DNA from: Bradyrhizobium manausense
Lineage (GTDB): Bacteria > Pseudomonadota > Alphaproteobacteria > Rhizobiales > Xanthobacteraceae
Assembly (NCBI RefSeq): GCF_018131105.1
Contig: NZ_JAFCJI010000001.1
Coordinates: 1,364,001-1,428,000 of the forward strand
Length of the DNA stretch: 64,000 nt
Direction: 5' to 3'
A program made the translations under genes and the position numbers. Positions 16,651 to 25,406 of this stretch are shown here, in pieces. Positions within the stretch are counted from its first letter, which is position 1, and each line of letters starts with the position of its first letter. The notes beneath the pieces are model-generated. The model was given only the letters and a program-made list of their open reading frames with translations. It did not search any database and was not told the origin of the DNA.

Positions 16651-17714
16651 GTTCGGTGGAAGAGGACGATCTGATCGTTCGCCGCGAGGGCGCGGCGGGC
16701 GTGATCCGGCTCAACCGGCCCAAGGCGATCAACGCCATGACGCTGGAGATGTCCGAGGGCATCGACGCGGCACTCGACCGTTTCGAGACCGATCCTGAAG
16801 TCGCGGTAATCATCCTGGAAGGCGCCGGCGAACGCGGTCTCTGCGCCGGCGGCGACATCCGCGGCCTGTGGGAGAGTTCGCGCGAAGGCGGCGATCTAGG
16901 CGCGCGGTTCTGGCGCCAGGAATACGTCATGAATGCGCGGATCGCGAAATACCCGAAGCCCTACGTCGCGTTCATGGACGGGCTGGTGATGGGCGGCGGT
17001 GTCGGGCTGTCCGGCCATGCAAGCCATCGTGTCGTCACCGATCGCACCAAGCTGGCGATGCCCGAGGTCGGGCTCGGCTTCTTCCCTGACGTCGGGGGCA
17101 CCTGGCTGCTGTCGCGCTCGCCGGGCGAGATCGGCACCTATTTCGGCCTGACCGGCCAGACCATGAACGGGCCGGATGCGATCCATGCCAAGTTCGCGGA
17201 TGCCGTGGTGCCGGCTGCAAAGTGGCCGGGGCTGCGCGAGGCGCTGACCAAGGCTCGTCAGGGCGTAACGGCGGCAGAGGTGAGCAAGCTCATCAATGGG
17301 TTTGCGACCGGCGATGCCGCAGGTCCGGTAGCGGCGAGGGAACCAACCATCGATGCCCTGTTCGGCTTCGACCGCATGGAAGACATTTTCGCGGCACTGA
17401 AGCGCGATGGCTCCGAATTCGCGCTGGCGACGCTGAAGACGCTCAACGAAAAATCACCGCGCGGCATGGTGGTGACGTTGAAGCTGTTGCGGCTCGCGCG
17501 AACTGCGTCGAGCCTGGAAGAATGTCTGGTGCGCGAATATCGGGCTGCCTGCGAAGTGTTTCGCAGCGACGATTTCCGCGAGGGCGTGCGCGCGGCCGTG
17601 ATCGACAAGGATCGCAATCCGAGCTGGTCGCCGCCCCGGATCGAGGATGTGACGCCGCAAATGCTTGCGCCGTATCTCGCCGAGATCGGCGCTGACGAGT
17701 TGAAGTTCAACTAA
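16647..17714 (+). CDS. 3-hydroxyisobutyryl-CoA hydrolase (crotonase superfamily)
   Basis: Predicted to hydrolyse 3-hydroxyisobutyryl-CoA to 3-hydroxyisobutyrate in valine catabolism. At 355 residues it is about 100 longer than simple enoyl-CoA hydratases, matching the hydrolase (HIBCH) branch. Seen: LNRPKAINAMT, GLCAGGDIRGLW, the oxyanion region DGLVMGGGVGLSGHASHR, and AMPEVGLGFFPDVGGTWLL with the conserved Glu and Asp of hydrolases. It overlaps the stop of the dehydrogenase gene by 4 bases. It may also catalyse the preceding hydration, since no other plain hydratase is in this operon. Confidence 0.9.
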   Translation: MSSVEEDDLIVRREGAAGVIRLNRPKAINAMTLEMSEGIDAALDRFETDPEVAVIILEGAGERGLCAGGDIRGLWESSREGGDLGARFWRQEYVMNARIAKYPKPYVAFMDGLVMGGGVGLSGHASHRVVTDRTKLAMPEVGLGFFPDVGGTWLLSRSPGEIGTYFGLTGQTMNGPDAIHAKFADAVVPAAKWPGLREALTKARQGVTAAEVSKLINGFATGDAAGPVAAREPTIDALFGFDRMEDIFAALKRDGSEFALATLKTLNEKSPRGMVVTLKLLRLARTASSLEECLVREYRAACEVFRSDDFREGVRAAVIDKDRNPSWSPPRIEDVTPQMLAPYLAEIGADELKFN

Positions 17715-17735
17715 CAAATGGCGGAGGAAACGAAG

Positions 17736-18626
17736 ATGGCCACGATCGCATTCATCGGTCTCGGCAACATGGGCGGGCCGATGGCGGCTAACCTCGTCAA
17801 GGCCGGCCACAAGGTGGTGGCGTTCGACCTCGTCGAAGCCTCCCGCAATCAGGCCAAGGCCGATGGCGCCGGCATTGCCGACAGCGCCGTGGCTGCGGTG
17901 AAGGGCGCCGATGTCGTCGTCACGATGCTCCCGGCCGGCAAGCATGTGCTCGGCGTGTGGAACGAGGTCGTGCCCGCCATGACCAAGGGCGCTCTGATCA
18001 TCGACAGCTCCACCATCGACGTCGAGAGCGCGCGGCAGGCGCATGCGCTGGCCAGCAGGAGCGGCGTGCTTTCGGTCGATGCGCCGGTCTCCGGCGGCAC
18101 CGGCGGCGCCAAGGGCGCGACGCTGACCTTCATGTGCGGCGGCGAGGAGAACGCGTTCGCGGCGGCCAAACCGGTGCTGGAGAAGATGGGCAAGAAGATC
18201 GTCCATTGCGGCGGCGCCGGTGCGGGGCAGGCGGCGAAGATCTGCAACAACATGATCCTCGGCATTTCCATGATCGCGGTCAGCGAAGCCTTCGCGCTCG
18301 GCGAGAAGCTCGGCCTTTCGCACCAGGCGCTGTTCGACGTCGCCTCGACCTCGTCGGGCCAGTGCTGGTCGCTGACGACCTATTGCCCGGTTCCGGGCCC
18401 GGTGCCGACCTCGCCGGCGAACAACGACTACAAGCCGGGCTTTGCCTCGGCGCTGATGGTGAAGGACCTGACCCTGGCGCAGGATGCGGCGAAGGCCGCG
18501 GGCGCGGCGACCCCGCTCGGCAAGCATGCGCAGGAGATCTATCAGTCTTTCGACGCAGCCGGGCAGGGCGGGGTGGATTTTTCCGGAATTATCAAGCACG
18601 TTAGGGGGCTAGCCGGGAAAGCTTGA
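17736..18626 (+). CDS. mmsB: 3-hydroxyisobutyrate dehydrogenase
   Basis: Oxidises 3-hydroxyisobutyrate with NAD+ to methylmalonate semialdehyde, the substrate of MmsA. Seen: the Rossmann loop GLGNMGGPMAANL at the N-terminus, substrate loop DAPVSGGTGGAKGATL, and GAGQAAKICNNM with the catalytic Lys. With the ATG at 17736, preceded by GGAGGAA, the protein is 296 residues, exactly typical; the ATG at 17718 is probably not used. It lies 21 bases after the hydrolase gene, and its TGA overlaps the ATG of the next gene (TGATG). Confidence 0.94.
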   Translation: MATIAFIGLGNMGGPMAANLVKAGHKVVAFDLVEASRNQAKADGAGIADSAVAAVKGADVVVTMLPAGKHVLGVWNEVVPAMTKGALIIDSSTIDVESARQAHALASRSGVLSVDAPVSGGTGGAKGATLTFMCGGEENAFAAAKPVLEKMGKKIVHCGGAGAGQAAKICNNMILGISMIAVSEAFALGEKLGLSHQALFDVASTSSGQCWSLTTYCPVPGPVPTSPANNDYKPGFASALMVKDLTLAQDAAKAAGAATPLGKHAQEIYQSFDAAGQGGVDFSGIIKHVRGLAGKA

Positions 18627-20341
18627 TGACGACATTTCAGGAAGCGCGCGCGTTTCTGCTGCACAACCGCACGGATTACGAGACAGCGGTCAGGGATTTT
18701 CGCTGGCCGGATCCTGTTCCCTTCAACTGGGCGCTCGACTGGTTCGACGCGCTCGCGAAGGATGCGGAGGCCAAGGACCGGCCCGCGCTCTGGATTGTCG
18801 ATGCTGCGCAAGACAAGCAGACGAAGTTGTCCTTTGCGACGCTTTCGAAGCGCTCCAACCAGGTCGCCAACTTCCTGCGCGCGCAGGGCCTGAAGCGCGG
18901 CGATCATCTTCTGCTGCTGCTCGGCAATGTCGTTCCGTTGTGGGAGACGATGCTGGCGGCAATCAAGCTCGGTGTCGTCGTGATCCCCGCGACCACGCTG
19001 CTGACGGCCGAAGAGCTGCGCGACCGGCTTGATCGCGGCCGGGCGAAGGCGGTGGTGGCCGCGCAGGATCAGGTCGCGAAGTTTGCGAGCCTTGGCGTCG
19101 AGGGTATCGCACGTATCGCTGTGGGCGAGGCGTCCGATGGCTGGCTCGCTTATGAAGAGGCAGCGAAGGCGTCGGACAGTTTTACGCCAGACGGCCCCAC
19201 CAACGCCGACGATCCGATGCTGCTCTATTTTACTTCGGGCACGACGGCGAAGCCGAAGCTCGTGCGGCACAGCCAGCGCAGCTATCCGGTCGGCCATCTC
19301 TCGACCATGTACTGGATCGGTCTCAAGCCCGGCGACATCCATCTCAACATTTCGTCGCCCGGCTGGGCCAAGCATGCCTGGAGCTGCTTCTTTGCACCGT
19401 GGAATGCGGGCGCAACTGTGTTCGTGGTCAATCAGCCGCGCTTCGATGCCAAGGGCCTGCTCGCCATCATCGGCCGCTGCGGCGTCACCACGCTGTGCGC
19501 GCCCCCCACCGTGTGGCGGTTGTTCATCCAGGAGAATCTTGCATCGTTCAAGATGAGTTTGCGTGAGGTCTGCGGCGCCGGTGAGCCGCTCAATCCTGAG
19601 GTGATCGACCAGGTGCAGACGGCCTGGGGCCTCACCATCCGCGACGGCTACGGCCAGACTGAAACCACCGCGCTTGCCGGCAACTCGCCGGGCCAGAAGA
19701 TCAAGGTGGGCTCGATGGGCCGGCCGCTGCCGGGTTATCGCGTGCAGGTCAGCGATGCCGATGGCCATCCGGCCAAGGAGGGCGAGGTGGCGCTGTTGCT
19801 GGGCGCTGATCGTCCCGCCGGTCTGATGCAGGGCTATCAGGGCGACGATGGCAAGCTCTCCGGTGCCGAAGGCGAGATCTATCGTAGCGGCGACGTCGTA
19901 TTCGAAGACGAGGATGGTTATCTCACCTTCGTCGGCCGCTCCGACGACGTTTTCAAATCCTCCGACTATCGCATCAGCCCGTTCGAGCTGGAGAGCGTGC
20001 TGCTCGAGCACGAGCTCGTTGCGGAAGCCGCTGTGGTGCCGAGCCCGGATCCGATCAGGCTCGCGATCCCCAAGGCGTTCGTGCTGCTGACGTCGGGCGC
20101 GGAGCGTTCACCGGAAGCCGCGCTCTCGATCTTCAAGCACCTGCACACGCGGCTTGCGCCGTTCAAGCGCATTCGGCGCCTCGAAATCGTCACCGAGTTG
20201 CCAAAGACGATCTCTGGCAAAATCCGCCGCGTGCAGCTACGACGGCTCGAACGCGACAATGATCGCGACGATCCGCTGCGCGGCCGGGAATTCCGTGAGG
20301 AGGATTTTCCGGAGCTGCCGAAAACAAGAAGTGAGACCTGA
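18626..20341 (+). CDS. Acyl-CoA synthetase (AMP-forming), medium-chain/ACSM-like
   Basis: Activates a carboxylic acid to its CoA thioester with ATP through an acyl-adenylate. Seen: P-loop-like YFTSGTTAKPKLV, the GYGQTETT motif, the hinge YRSGDVVFEDEDGYLTFVGR region with SSDYRISPFELES, and the C-terminal catalytic Lys motif PKTISGKIRR. About 571 residues. Translation is coupled to mmsB by the TGATG overlap. In this operon the natural guess is an acid feeding the pathway, such as isobutyrate or another short acid, but the specificity pocket cannot be read with certainty. Confidence 0.9.
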   Translation: MTTFQEARAFLLHNRTDYETAVRDFRWPDPVPFNWALDWFDALAKDAEAKDRPALWIVDAAQDKQTKLSFATLSKRSNQVANFLRAQGLKRGDHLLLLLGNVVPLWETMLAAIKLGVVVIPATTLLTAEELRDRLDRGRAKAVVAAQDQVAKFASLGVEGIARIAVGEASDGWLAYEEAAKASDSFTPDGPTNADDPMLLYFTSGTTAKPKLVRHSQRSYPVGHLSTMYWIGLKPGDIHLNISSPGWAKHAWSCFFAPWNAGATVFVVNQPRFDAKGLLAIIGRCGVTTLCAPPTVWRLFIQENLASFKMSLREVCGAGEPLNPEVIDQVQTAWGLTIRDGYGQTETTALAGNSPGQKIKVGSMGRPLPGYRVQVSDADGHPAKEGEVALLLGADRPAGLMQGYQGDDGKLSGAEGEIYRSGDVVFEDEDGYLTFVGRSDDVFKSSDYRISPFELESVLLEHELVAEAAVVPSPDPIRLAIPKAFVLLTSGAERSPEAALSIFKHLHTRLAPFKRIRRLEIVTELPKTISGKIRRVQLRRLERDNDRDDPLRGREFREEDFPELPKTRSET

Positions 20342-20347
20342 CGCGAT

Positions 20348-20827
20348 ATGAACGAAATCTGGAAGAAGCCGCCGATCACGCGCGAGGCCTATCAGGCTCT
20401 GGTCGGTAAGGAGATCGGCGTGTCGTCCTGGCACCTGGTCGATCAGCCCCGCATCGATGCCTATGCCGACGTGATCGAAGACCACCAGTTCATCCATGTC
20501 GACCCTGAAAGGGCGAAGAAGGAGACCGATTTCGGTACCACCATCGCGCACGGTTTCCTGACGATGTCGCTGCTGTCGGTGATGTCTTACGAGGTTATGC
20601 CGGCAGTTGCGGGCGCCACGATGGGTGTGAACTACGGTTTCGACAAGCTGCGCTTCATTTCTCCTGTACGTTCGGGCAAGCGCGTCCGTGGCCGCTTCGT
20701 GCTGGCGGAAGCCAGGCTGCGCAAGCCCAACGAATTTCAGACCCGCACCAACGTCACCGTGGAGATCGAAGGCGAGGATAAGCCCGCGCTGGTCGCGGAG
20801 TGGCTCGGCCTGACCTACTTCGCCTGA
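20348..20827 (+). CDS. MaoC-family (R)-specific enoyl-CoA hydratase-like protein
   Basis: A single-domain hotdog hydratase of 159 residues. The hydratase-type motif is present: YADVIEDHQFIHVDPERA (Asp/His dyad) followed by TTIAHGFLTMSLLS. It lies 6 bases after the synthetase and closes the valine operon. It could hydrate methacrylyl-CoA or a related enoyl-CoA, filling the hydration step that otherwise has no dedicated enzyme here; this is inference from context. Ribosome site weak, so it may depend on translation of the upstream gene. Confidence 0.85.
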   Translation: MNEIWKKPPITREAYQALVGKEIGVSSWHLVDQPRIDAYADVIEDHQFIHVDPERAKKETDFGTTIAHGFLTMSLLSVMSYEVMPAVAGATMGVNYGFDKLRFISPVRSGKRVRGRFVLAEARLRKPNEFQTRTNVTVEIEGEDKPALVAEWLGLTYFA

Positions 20828-20897
20828 AGCGGGGCCGCTGGCGCCGGACTTGACCCGGCCATGCATCGCTGCTCAAAAGCTGACGAATTTTCGCAGG

Positions 20898-21035
20898 TTC
20901 ACCCTCTCCCCCTGTGGGAGAGGGTGGCTTCGCGGAACGCGAAGCCGGGTGAGGGGTCTCTCTCCGCGGATTCGCTAGCAGACATAACCCCTCATCCGGC
21001 GCTTCGCGCCACCTTCTCCCACAAGGGGAGAAGGA
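20898..21035. repeat. Paired palindromic repeat, family H (ccctctccc...gggagagggt)
   Basis: Two hairpins, CCCTCTCCCCCTGTGGGAGAGGG and CACCTTCTCCCACAAGGGGAGAAGG, frame a centre in which CCGGGTGAGGGGT pairs with ACCCCTCATCCGG. The whole block could fold into one cruciform. It fills most of the 230 bases between the MaoC and SDR genes and probably ends the valine operon transcript. Confidence 0.75.
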
Positions 21036-21057
21036 AGAAGAAGCAGGAAGCACACTC

Positions 21058-21975
21058 ATGCCAATCAGGTTCGACGGACGTGTCGCCATCGTCACCGGCG
21101 CGGGCAATGGTCTCGGCAAGGCGCATGCGCTGGGCCTTGCGAGCCGCGGCGCGAAAGTCGTGGTCAACGATTTCGGTGGCGCGCGTGACGGCACCGGCGC
21201 TTCGCTGTCACCGGCGGAAGCCGTAGTCGAGGAGATCCGCAAAGCCGGTGGCACGGCAATGGCCGATGGCGCCGACGTCTCGAATTTCGAGCAGGTCACC
21301 GCCATGGTTGAACGCGCCACCAGGGAATGGGGCAGCGTGGACATCATGTGCGCCAATGCCGGCATTTTGCGCGACAAGTCGTTCGGCAAGATGGAAGCCG
21401 CCGATTTCCAGAAAGTGCTCGACGTGCATCTCGTCGGCACCTTCTATTGCTGCAAGGCGGCCTGGGCCGGCATGCGCGACCGCAACTACGGTCGTATCGT
21501 GCTGACGACCTCGTCTTCCGGCCTCTACGGCAATTTCGGCCAGGCCAACTACGGCGCGGCGAAATCAGGCATGGTCGGCCTGATGAACGTGCTGGCCGAG
21601 GAAGGCCGCAAGAACAACATCCGCGTCAACATCATCTCGCCGACCGCGGCGACCCGCATGACCGAAGAGCTCCTGCCGCCGCAGGCGCTGCAGTTGATGA
21701 AGCCGAACGCGATCACGCCTGCGGTCGAGTATATGCTGAGCGAGGACGCACCGACCCGCACCATCATGGGCGCCGGCGCCGGTTCCTTTGCCGTGATCAA
21801 GATTCTTGAGAGCGAAGGCATCAACCTGCCGGAATCCGAATGGACCCCGGACGCGGTCGCCGCGCATTTCGCCGAGATCAGCGACATGTCGAACGCCAAG
21901 GCGCTCGCCGGCGCGTTCGAGCAGACGCAGAAGTACGTGGCGCAGGCCGCAGCACGGGCGGGGATCAAGCTCTGA
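21058..21975 (+). CDS. SDR-family oxidoreductase, MFE-type (3R)-hydroxyacyl-CoA dehydrogenase-like
   Basis: A short-chain dehydrogenase with a cofactor loop GAGNGLGKAHA and catalytic YGAAKSG preceded by TTSSSG. The NDFGGARDGTG insertion after the second strand is typical of the (3R)-hydroxyacyl-CoA dehydrogenase domain of peroxisomal multifunctional enzyme type 2, so an acyl-CoA substrate is likely. About 305 residues, longer than a minimal SDR because of the C-terminal extension (EQTQKYVAQAAARAGIKL). GGAAG lies upstream of the ATG. Its stop overlaps the probable start of the following flavoprotein. Confidence 0.88.
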   Translation: MPIRFDGRVAIVTGAGNGLGKAHALGLASRGAKVVVNDFGGARDGTGASLSPAEAVVEEIRKAGGTAMADGADVSNFEQVTAMVERATREWGSVDIMCANAGILRDKSFGKMEAADFQKVLDVHLVGTFYCCKAAWAGMRDRNYGRIVLTTSSSGLYGNFGQANYGAAKSGMVGLMNVLAEEGRKNNIRVNIISPTAATRMTEELLPPQALQLMKPNAITPAVEYMLSEDAPTRTIMGAGAGSFAVIKILESEGINLPESEWTPDAVAAHFAEISDMSNAKALAGAFEQTQKYVAQAAARAGIKL

Positions 21976-23192
21976 CTGACGTCGCCGTCATCGGTGCCGG
22001 TCCCGCCGGGCTGATGGCGGCGGAGGTGCTCGCGTCGGGCGGTGCCCGCGTCACCGTCTACGACGCGATGCCTTCGGCGGGCCGAAAATTCCTGATGGCC
22101 GGCCGCGGCGGGCTCAATCTCACCCACAGCGAGCCGCTGCCGCAATTCATGGCGCGCTACCGCGAGGCCGCGCCGAAACTGCAAGCCGCAATCGGCGCCT
22201 TCTCGCCTGACGGCTTGCGCAGCTGGAGCGAAGCGCTGGGCGAGCCGACCTTCGTTGGCACCAGTGGACGGGTCTTTCCAAAAGCATTCAAGGCTTCGCC
22301 CTTGCTGCGCGCCTGGCTGCGGCGCCTCGATGTCTCCGGCGTGCGCTTTGCCTTTCGTCATCGCTGGACCGGCTGGGACGGTGAGGGACGGCTGCAGCTC
22401 CAGACGTCCCGCGGCACGGTCGCCTTGGCGGCCGGCGCGACGGTGCTGGCGCTCGGCGGCGCGAGCTGGCCGCGGCTGGGGTCCGACGGCGGCTGGGCCG
22501 ATGTCCTCTCTGCGAAAGGCGTTGCCATCTCGAAGTTGCGGCCGGCGAATTCCGGTTTCACCGTCGCTTGGTCCGACGCGTTTCGCGATCGCTTCGAGGG
22601 CCAGCCGCTCAAGGGGGTGGCGCTGACGGTCGGCGCGCACGCGGTGCGTGGCGAAGCGATGGTGACCCGCAGTGGCATCGAGGGCGGCGCGATCTACGTT
22701 CTGTCGGCGGAGCTGCGCGAGGCGGTCCTAAGTATCGGGCAGGCGACGCTGACGATTGCATTGCGGCCCGATCTCACGACCGAGGCGCTGACCGCGCGCC
22801 TGTCAGGAACGCGCGGCAAGCAATCGCTGGCGAACTTCCTGCGCAAGGCAGCGCAATTGTCACCGGTCGGCATCGGCTTGATGCAGGAAGCGGCCATCGT
22901 ATCCGGCCGGCCGCTGGCAACGCTCTCACCGGCCGAGCTGGCGCAGCTCGTGAATGCAATTCCGGTCCAGCTCACCGGCGTGGCCTCGATCGACCGCGCC
23001 ATCTCGACTGCGGGCGGGATCGCCTTCGACGAGCTCGACGAAAACTTCATGCTGCGCAAATTGCCCGGCGTGTTCGCGGCCGGTGAGATGCTCGACTGGG
23101 AGGCGCCGACCGGCGGCTATCTGCTGCAGGCGTCTTTCGCGACGGGGGCGGCAGCGGGCAGGGGTGCGTTGCGATGGATTGCGTCGCGCTGA
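21972..23192 (+). CDS. HI0933/YhiN-like FAD-dependent flavoprotein; start codon unusual
   Basis: An NAD(P)/FAD-binding flavoprotein of the HI0933-like family (function unknown). Seen: dinucleotide fold VAVIGAGPAGLMAAEVLA, KFLMAGRGGLNLTHSE, a middle domain, and the C-terminal GVFAAGEMLDWEAPTGGYLL. The conserved fold begins immediately at codon 21972, which is CTG, overlapping the upstream TGA (CTCTGACTGAC). The only conventional in-frame start is ATG 21840, which would add 44 Arg-rich residues that simply read the SDR gene in another frame. I place the start at the CTG with low certainty. Its stop directly abuts that of the convergent MFS gene. Confidence 0.8.
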   Translation: MTDVAVIGAGPAGLMAAEVLASGGARVTVYDAMPSAGRKFLMAGRGGLNLTHSEPLPQFMARYREAAPKLQAAIGAFSPDGLRSWSEALGEPTFVGTSGRVFPKAFKASPLLRAWLRRLDVSGVRFAFRHRWTGWDGEGRLQLQTSRGTVALAAGATVLALGGASWPRLGSDGGWADVLSAKGVAISKLRPANSGFTVAWSDAFRDRFEGQPLKGVALTVGAHAVRGEAMVTRSGIEGGAIYVLSAELREAVLSIGQATLTIALRPDLTTEALTARLSGTRGKQSLANFLRKAAQLSPVGIGLMQEAAIVSGRPLATLSPAELAQLVNAIPVQLTGVASIDRAISTAGGIAFDELDENFMLRKLPGVFAAGEMLDWEAPTGGYLLQASFATGAAAGRGALRWIASR

Positions 23193-24410
23193 TCATGACG
23201 TGCCCGTCCTGGTCATGAGGTCAGTTGCGAGACCGAGTACGCCAAAGCTCGCCGCGACCACACAGACCGCGGTCCAGCCGCCATAGCTCCAGGCCAGCGA
23301 AGCCGCTGCGGAGCCGACGCCGCCGCCGATAAAGAACAGTGCAACGAACAACCCGTTGATGCGGCCACGCGCCTCCGGCCGTAGCAGATTGACGGCGCGT
23401 CGCCCGAGCGTCTGGTCGGCGGTGATGCCGATATCGAGCAGGATCGTGCCGAGGCTCAACACCAGCAAGCCTGCGACGCGGGACTCCATCGCACCGGCGA
23501 GGGCGCAGAGCGCGAGCGAGCCGACGATGCAGAGATGAGCTGCGAAGAACAGCGGCCGGGCCCAACCCTTGTCACCCCAGCGGCCGGCGAGTGGTGTCGC
23601 TGCGGCGCCCGCGACGCCGATCAGCGCGAAGGTCGCAATTCCCTTGGCGTCCAGCGTGAACGGTGCCTCCGGCAGGCGCAACGCGACCGCGGACCAGAAC
23701 GCGGTGAAAGACGCCATGACTAGCGACGCCGTCCAGGCCCGCACGCGCAGCACCGGTTCGTCCCGCAGAAGTTTCGGAAACGAGCGGAGCAAGTCGACAT
23801 AGCCGACGCGGGCCGTTGGCTGCAGCGACGGCAGATAGCGGCCGAGCGCTCCGGCGAGGAGGGTCATCAGGATGGCTGAGGCGAAATAATAGGCGCGCCA
23901 GCTCCAGAGATCGGCGATCAGGCTCGCCGCCGGCCGCGACAACAGGATGCCGATCATCAATCCGCCCATGACCTCGCCGATCGCCTGGCCGCGACGCTCG
24001 GGCGCCACCATCGAGGCGACGAGCGGAACCATCATCTGTATCGCCGCGCAGGACGCGCCGAGGATGAAGGTGGCGAGCAGCAGCAGCGAAGGCGTCGGCG
24101 CCAGTGCCGTTGCCAGCGCCGCGAGAATGGCGCAGCCGAGCGTGCGCAGGATCAGGCGTCGGTTCTCGATGAGATCGACCAGCGGCACCAACAACAGCAG
24201 GCCGAGCGCATAGCCGAGCAGCGTCAGCGTGCTGACGAGGCCGGCCTGCCAGGTGGTCATGGCCAGCGACCGGCCGATCAGCCCAACGAGAATCTGCGGC
24301 GCGAACAGGTTGGTGACGACGACGCCGGTGGTGATGGCGCCGAGCCAGATCAGCGGTCGCTCGGCAAGTTGCCTGCGCGATGCGAGCCTGGCGGTTTCGG
24401 AGATGGTCAT
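23193..24410 (-). CDS. MFS transporter, divergent from a LysR regulator
   Basis: A 12-helix major facilitator of about 405 residues. Seen: a long first helix (WLGAITTGVVVTNLFAPQIL), RRLILRTLGC after helix 2, SRPAASLIADLWSWRAYYFAS in the middle, and GRINGLFVALFFIGGGVGSA near the end, a pattern found in sugar-efflux/drug-type DHA1 members. GAGGTCAC is next to the ATG. The LysR gene diverges 93 bases away, suggesting that regulator controls this exporter. The stop codons of this gene and the flavoprotein abut as TGATCA. Confidence 0.84.
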   Translation of the reverse strand: MTISETARLASRRQLAERPLIWLGAITTGVVVTNLFAPQILVGLIGRSLAMTTWQAGLVSTLTLLGYALGLLLLVPLVDLIENRRLILRTLGCAILAALATALAPTPSLLLLATFILGASCAAIQMMVPLVASMVAPERRGQAIGEVMGGLMIGILLSRPAASLIADLWSWRAYYFASAILMTLLAGALGRYLPSLQPTARVGYVDLLRSFPKLLRDEPVLRVRAWTASLVMASFTAFWSAVALRLPEAPFTLDAKGIATFALIGVAGAAATPLAGRWGDKGWARPLFFAAHLCIVGSLALCALAGAMESRVAGLLVLSLGTILLDIGITADQTLGRRAVNLLRPEARGRINGLFVALFFIGGGVGSAAASLAWSYGGWTAVCVVAASFGVLGLATDLMTRTGTS

Positions 24411-24422
24411 GTGACCTCGCGG

Positions 24423-24445
24423 TTAAGGGGCAAGGTCCCCTTTAA
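24423..24445. promoter_or_regulatory. Inverted repeat in the MFS/LysR divergent promoter
   Basis: TTAAGGGG and CCCCTTTAA form an almost perfect inverted repeat around CAAGGT, 13 bases upstream of the MFS ATG. An AT-rich stretch follows toward the LysR gene. It could be the operator or attenuating hairpin for the transporter. Confidence 0.35.
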
Positions 24446-24503
24446 GCGAGGTGGCTAATATGCTACAATTCAATTAAGCCTATAAAGAATATGCGAGTTA
24501 GTT

Positions 24504-25406
24504 ATGAATACCCATGACCTCGTCGCCTTCGTTGCCGTGGTCGAGACCGGATCGATCGTCGCGGCCTCGACGCGCCTCAATCTGACTCAACCCGGCGTGA
24601 CTCGGCGCATCCAGAATCTCGAGGAGATGCTGGGCGCGCAGTTGCTGGACCGCATGTCGAAACCGCTGAAGCCCACCGCTGCGGGTCATGAAGCTTATGA
24701 GCAGGGCCGGCGCCTGCTGCGCATGCTGGATGATCTCAAGGCCGGCGTCGCCAATGACGGTCTGGTGCGCGGCGAGTTCAGGCTCGGACTCACGCCGTTT
24801 CTCTCCGAAGCCGGGCTCAGCGGGCCCCTCGATGCAGTGCGGGCCGAATTTCCGGCACTGAGCGTGCGCGTCGTGTCCGGCTGGTCACCCAATCAGGTCG
24901 AGCGGGTCAGCCGCAACGAGCTGGATGCGGCGGCGATCTGCCTGCCCGACGGAGCCGTGCCGCCGGCTGACCTCATCGCCGACGATCTCGGGTCGCAGCC
25001 GGTGGTGTTCGTCGTCGCGCGCGAGACGAAGATTCCGCGCACCGTGGACCTCGAGCGCCTGTCGCAGCTCTCATGGGTGATCAACCAGGACGGCTGCGGA
25101 TTTCGCGACACGCTCAAGCGCCGCTTCGATGCCGAGCATCTGCCGTTCACCGTCGCCGTGGAGGCGCTCGACAGCGAGCTTCGCCTGTCGTTGGTGGCAC
25201 GCGGCCTCGGCGTTGGGTTGGTGACGCCGCTCGCGCTGAAGCGCAGCGCGTTTCGCAACAAGCTCAAGCCGGTCGCTGCGCGGGACTTTGATCCCGCCGT
25301 GCGCGCGTGGCTGGTGCATCGTCCGCCGGCCGGGCGATTGGCCCGACCGATCAATTTGTTCCGCGAGGGCCTCGATCGGGAGCTTCAGGCCCTCATGCGC
25401 GCCTAG
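24504..25406 (+). CDS. LysR-family transcriptional regulator
   Basis: An LTTR of 300 residues: N-terminal winged helix (HDLVAFVAVVETGSIVAAS, TQPGVTRRIQNLEEML) and effector domain beginning around residue 90. It diverges from the MFS gene with a 93-base AT-rich intergenic region, the usual regulator-target layout. No strong ribosome site is seen. Its TAG stop shares CTAG with the convergent PLP-enzyme gene, so the two coding regions overlap by 4 bases. Confidence 0.87.
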   Translation: MNTHDLVAFVAVVETGSIVAASTRLNLTQPGVTRRIQNLEEMLGAQLLDRMSKPLKPTAAGHEAYEQGRRLLRMLDDLKAGVANDGLVRGEFRLGLTPFLSEAGLSGPLDAVRAEFPALSVRVVSGWSPNQVERVSRNELDAAAICLPDGAVPPADLIADDLGSQPVVFVVARETKIPRTVDLERLSQLSWVINQDGCGFRDTLKRRFDAEHLPFTVAVEALDSELRLSLVARGLGVGLVTPLALKRSAFRNKLKPVAARDFDPAVRAWLVHRPPAGRLARPINLFREGLDRELQALMRA

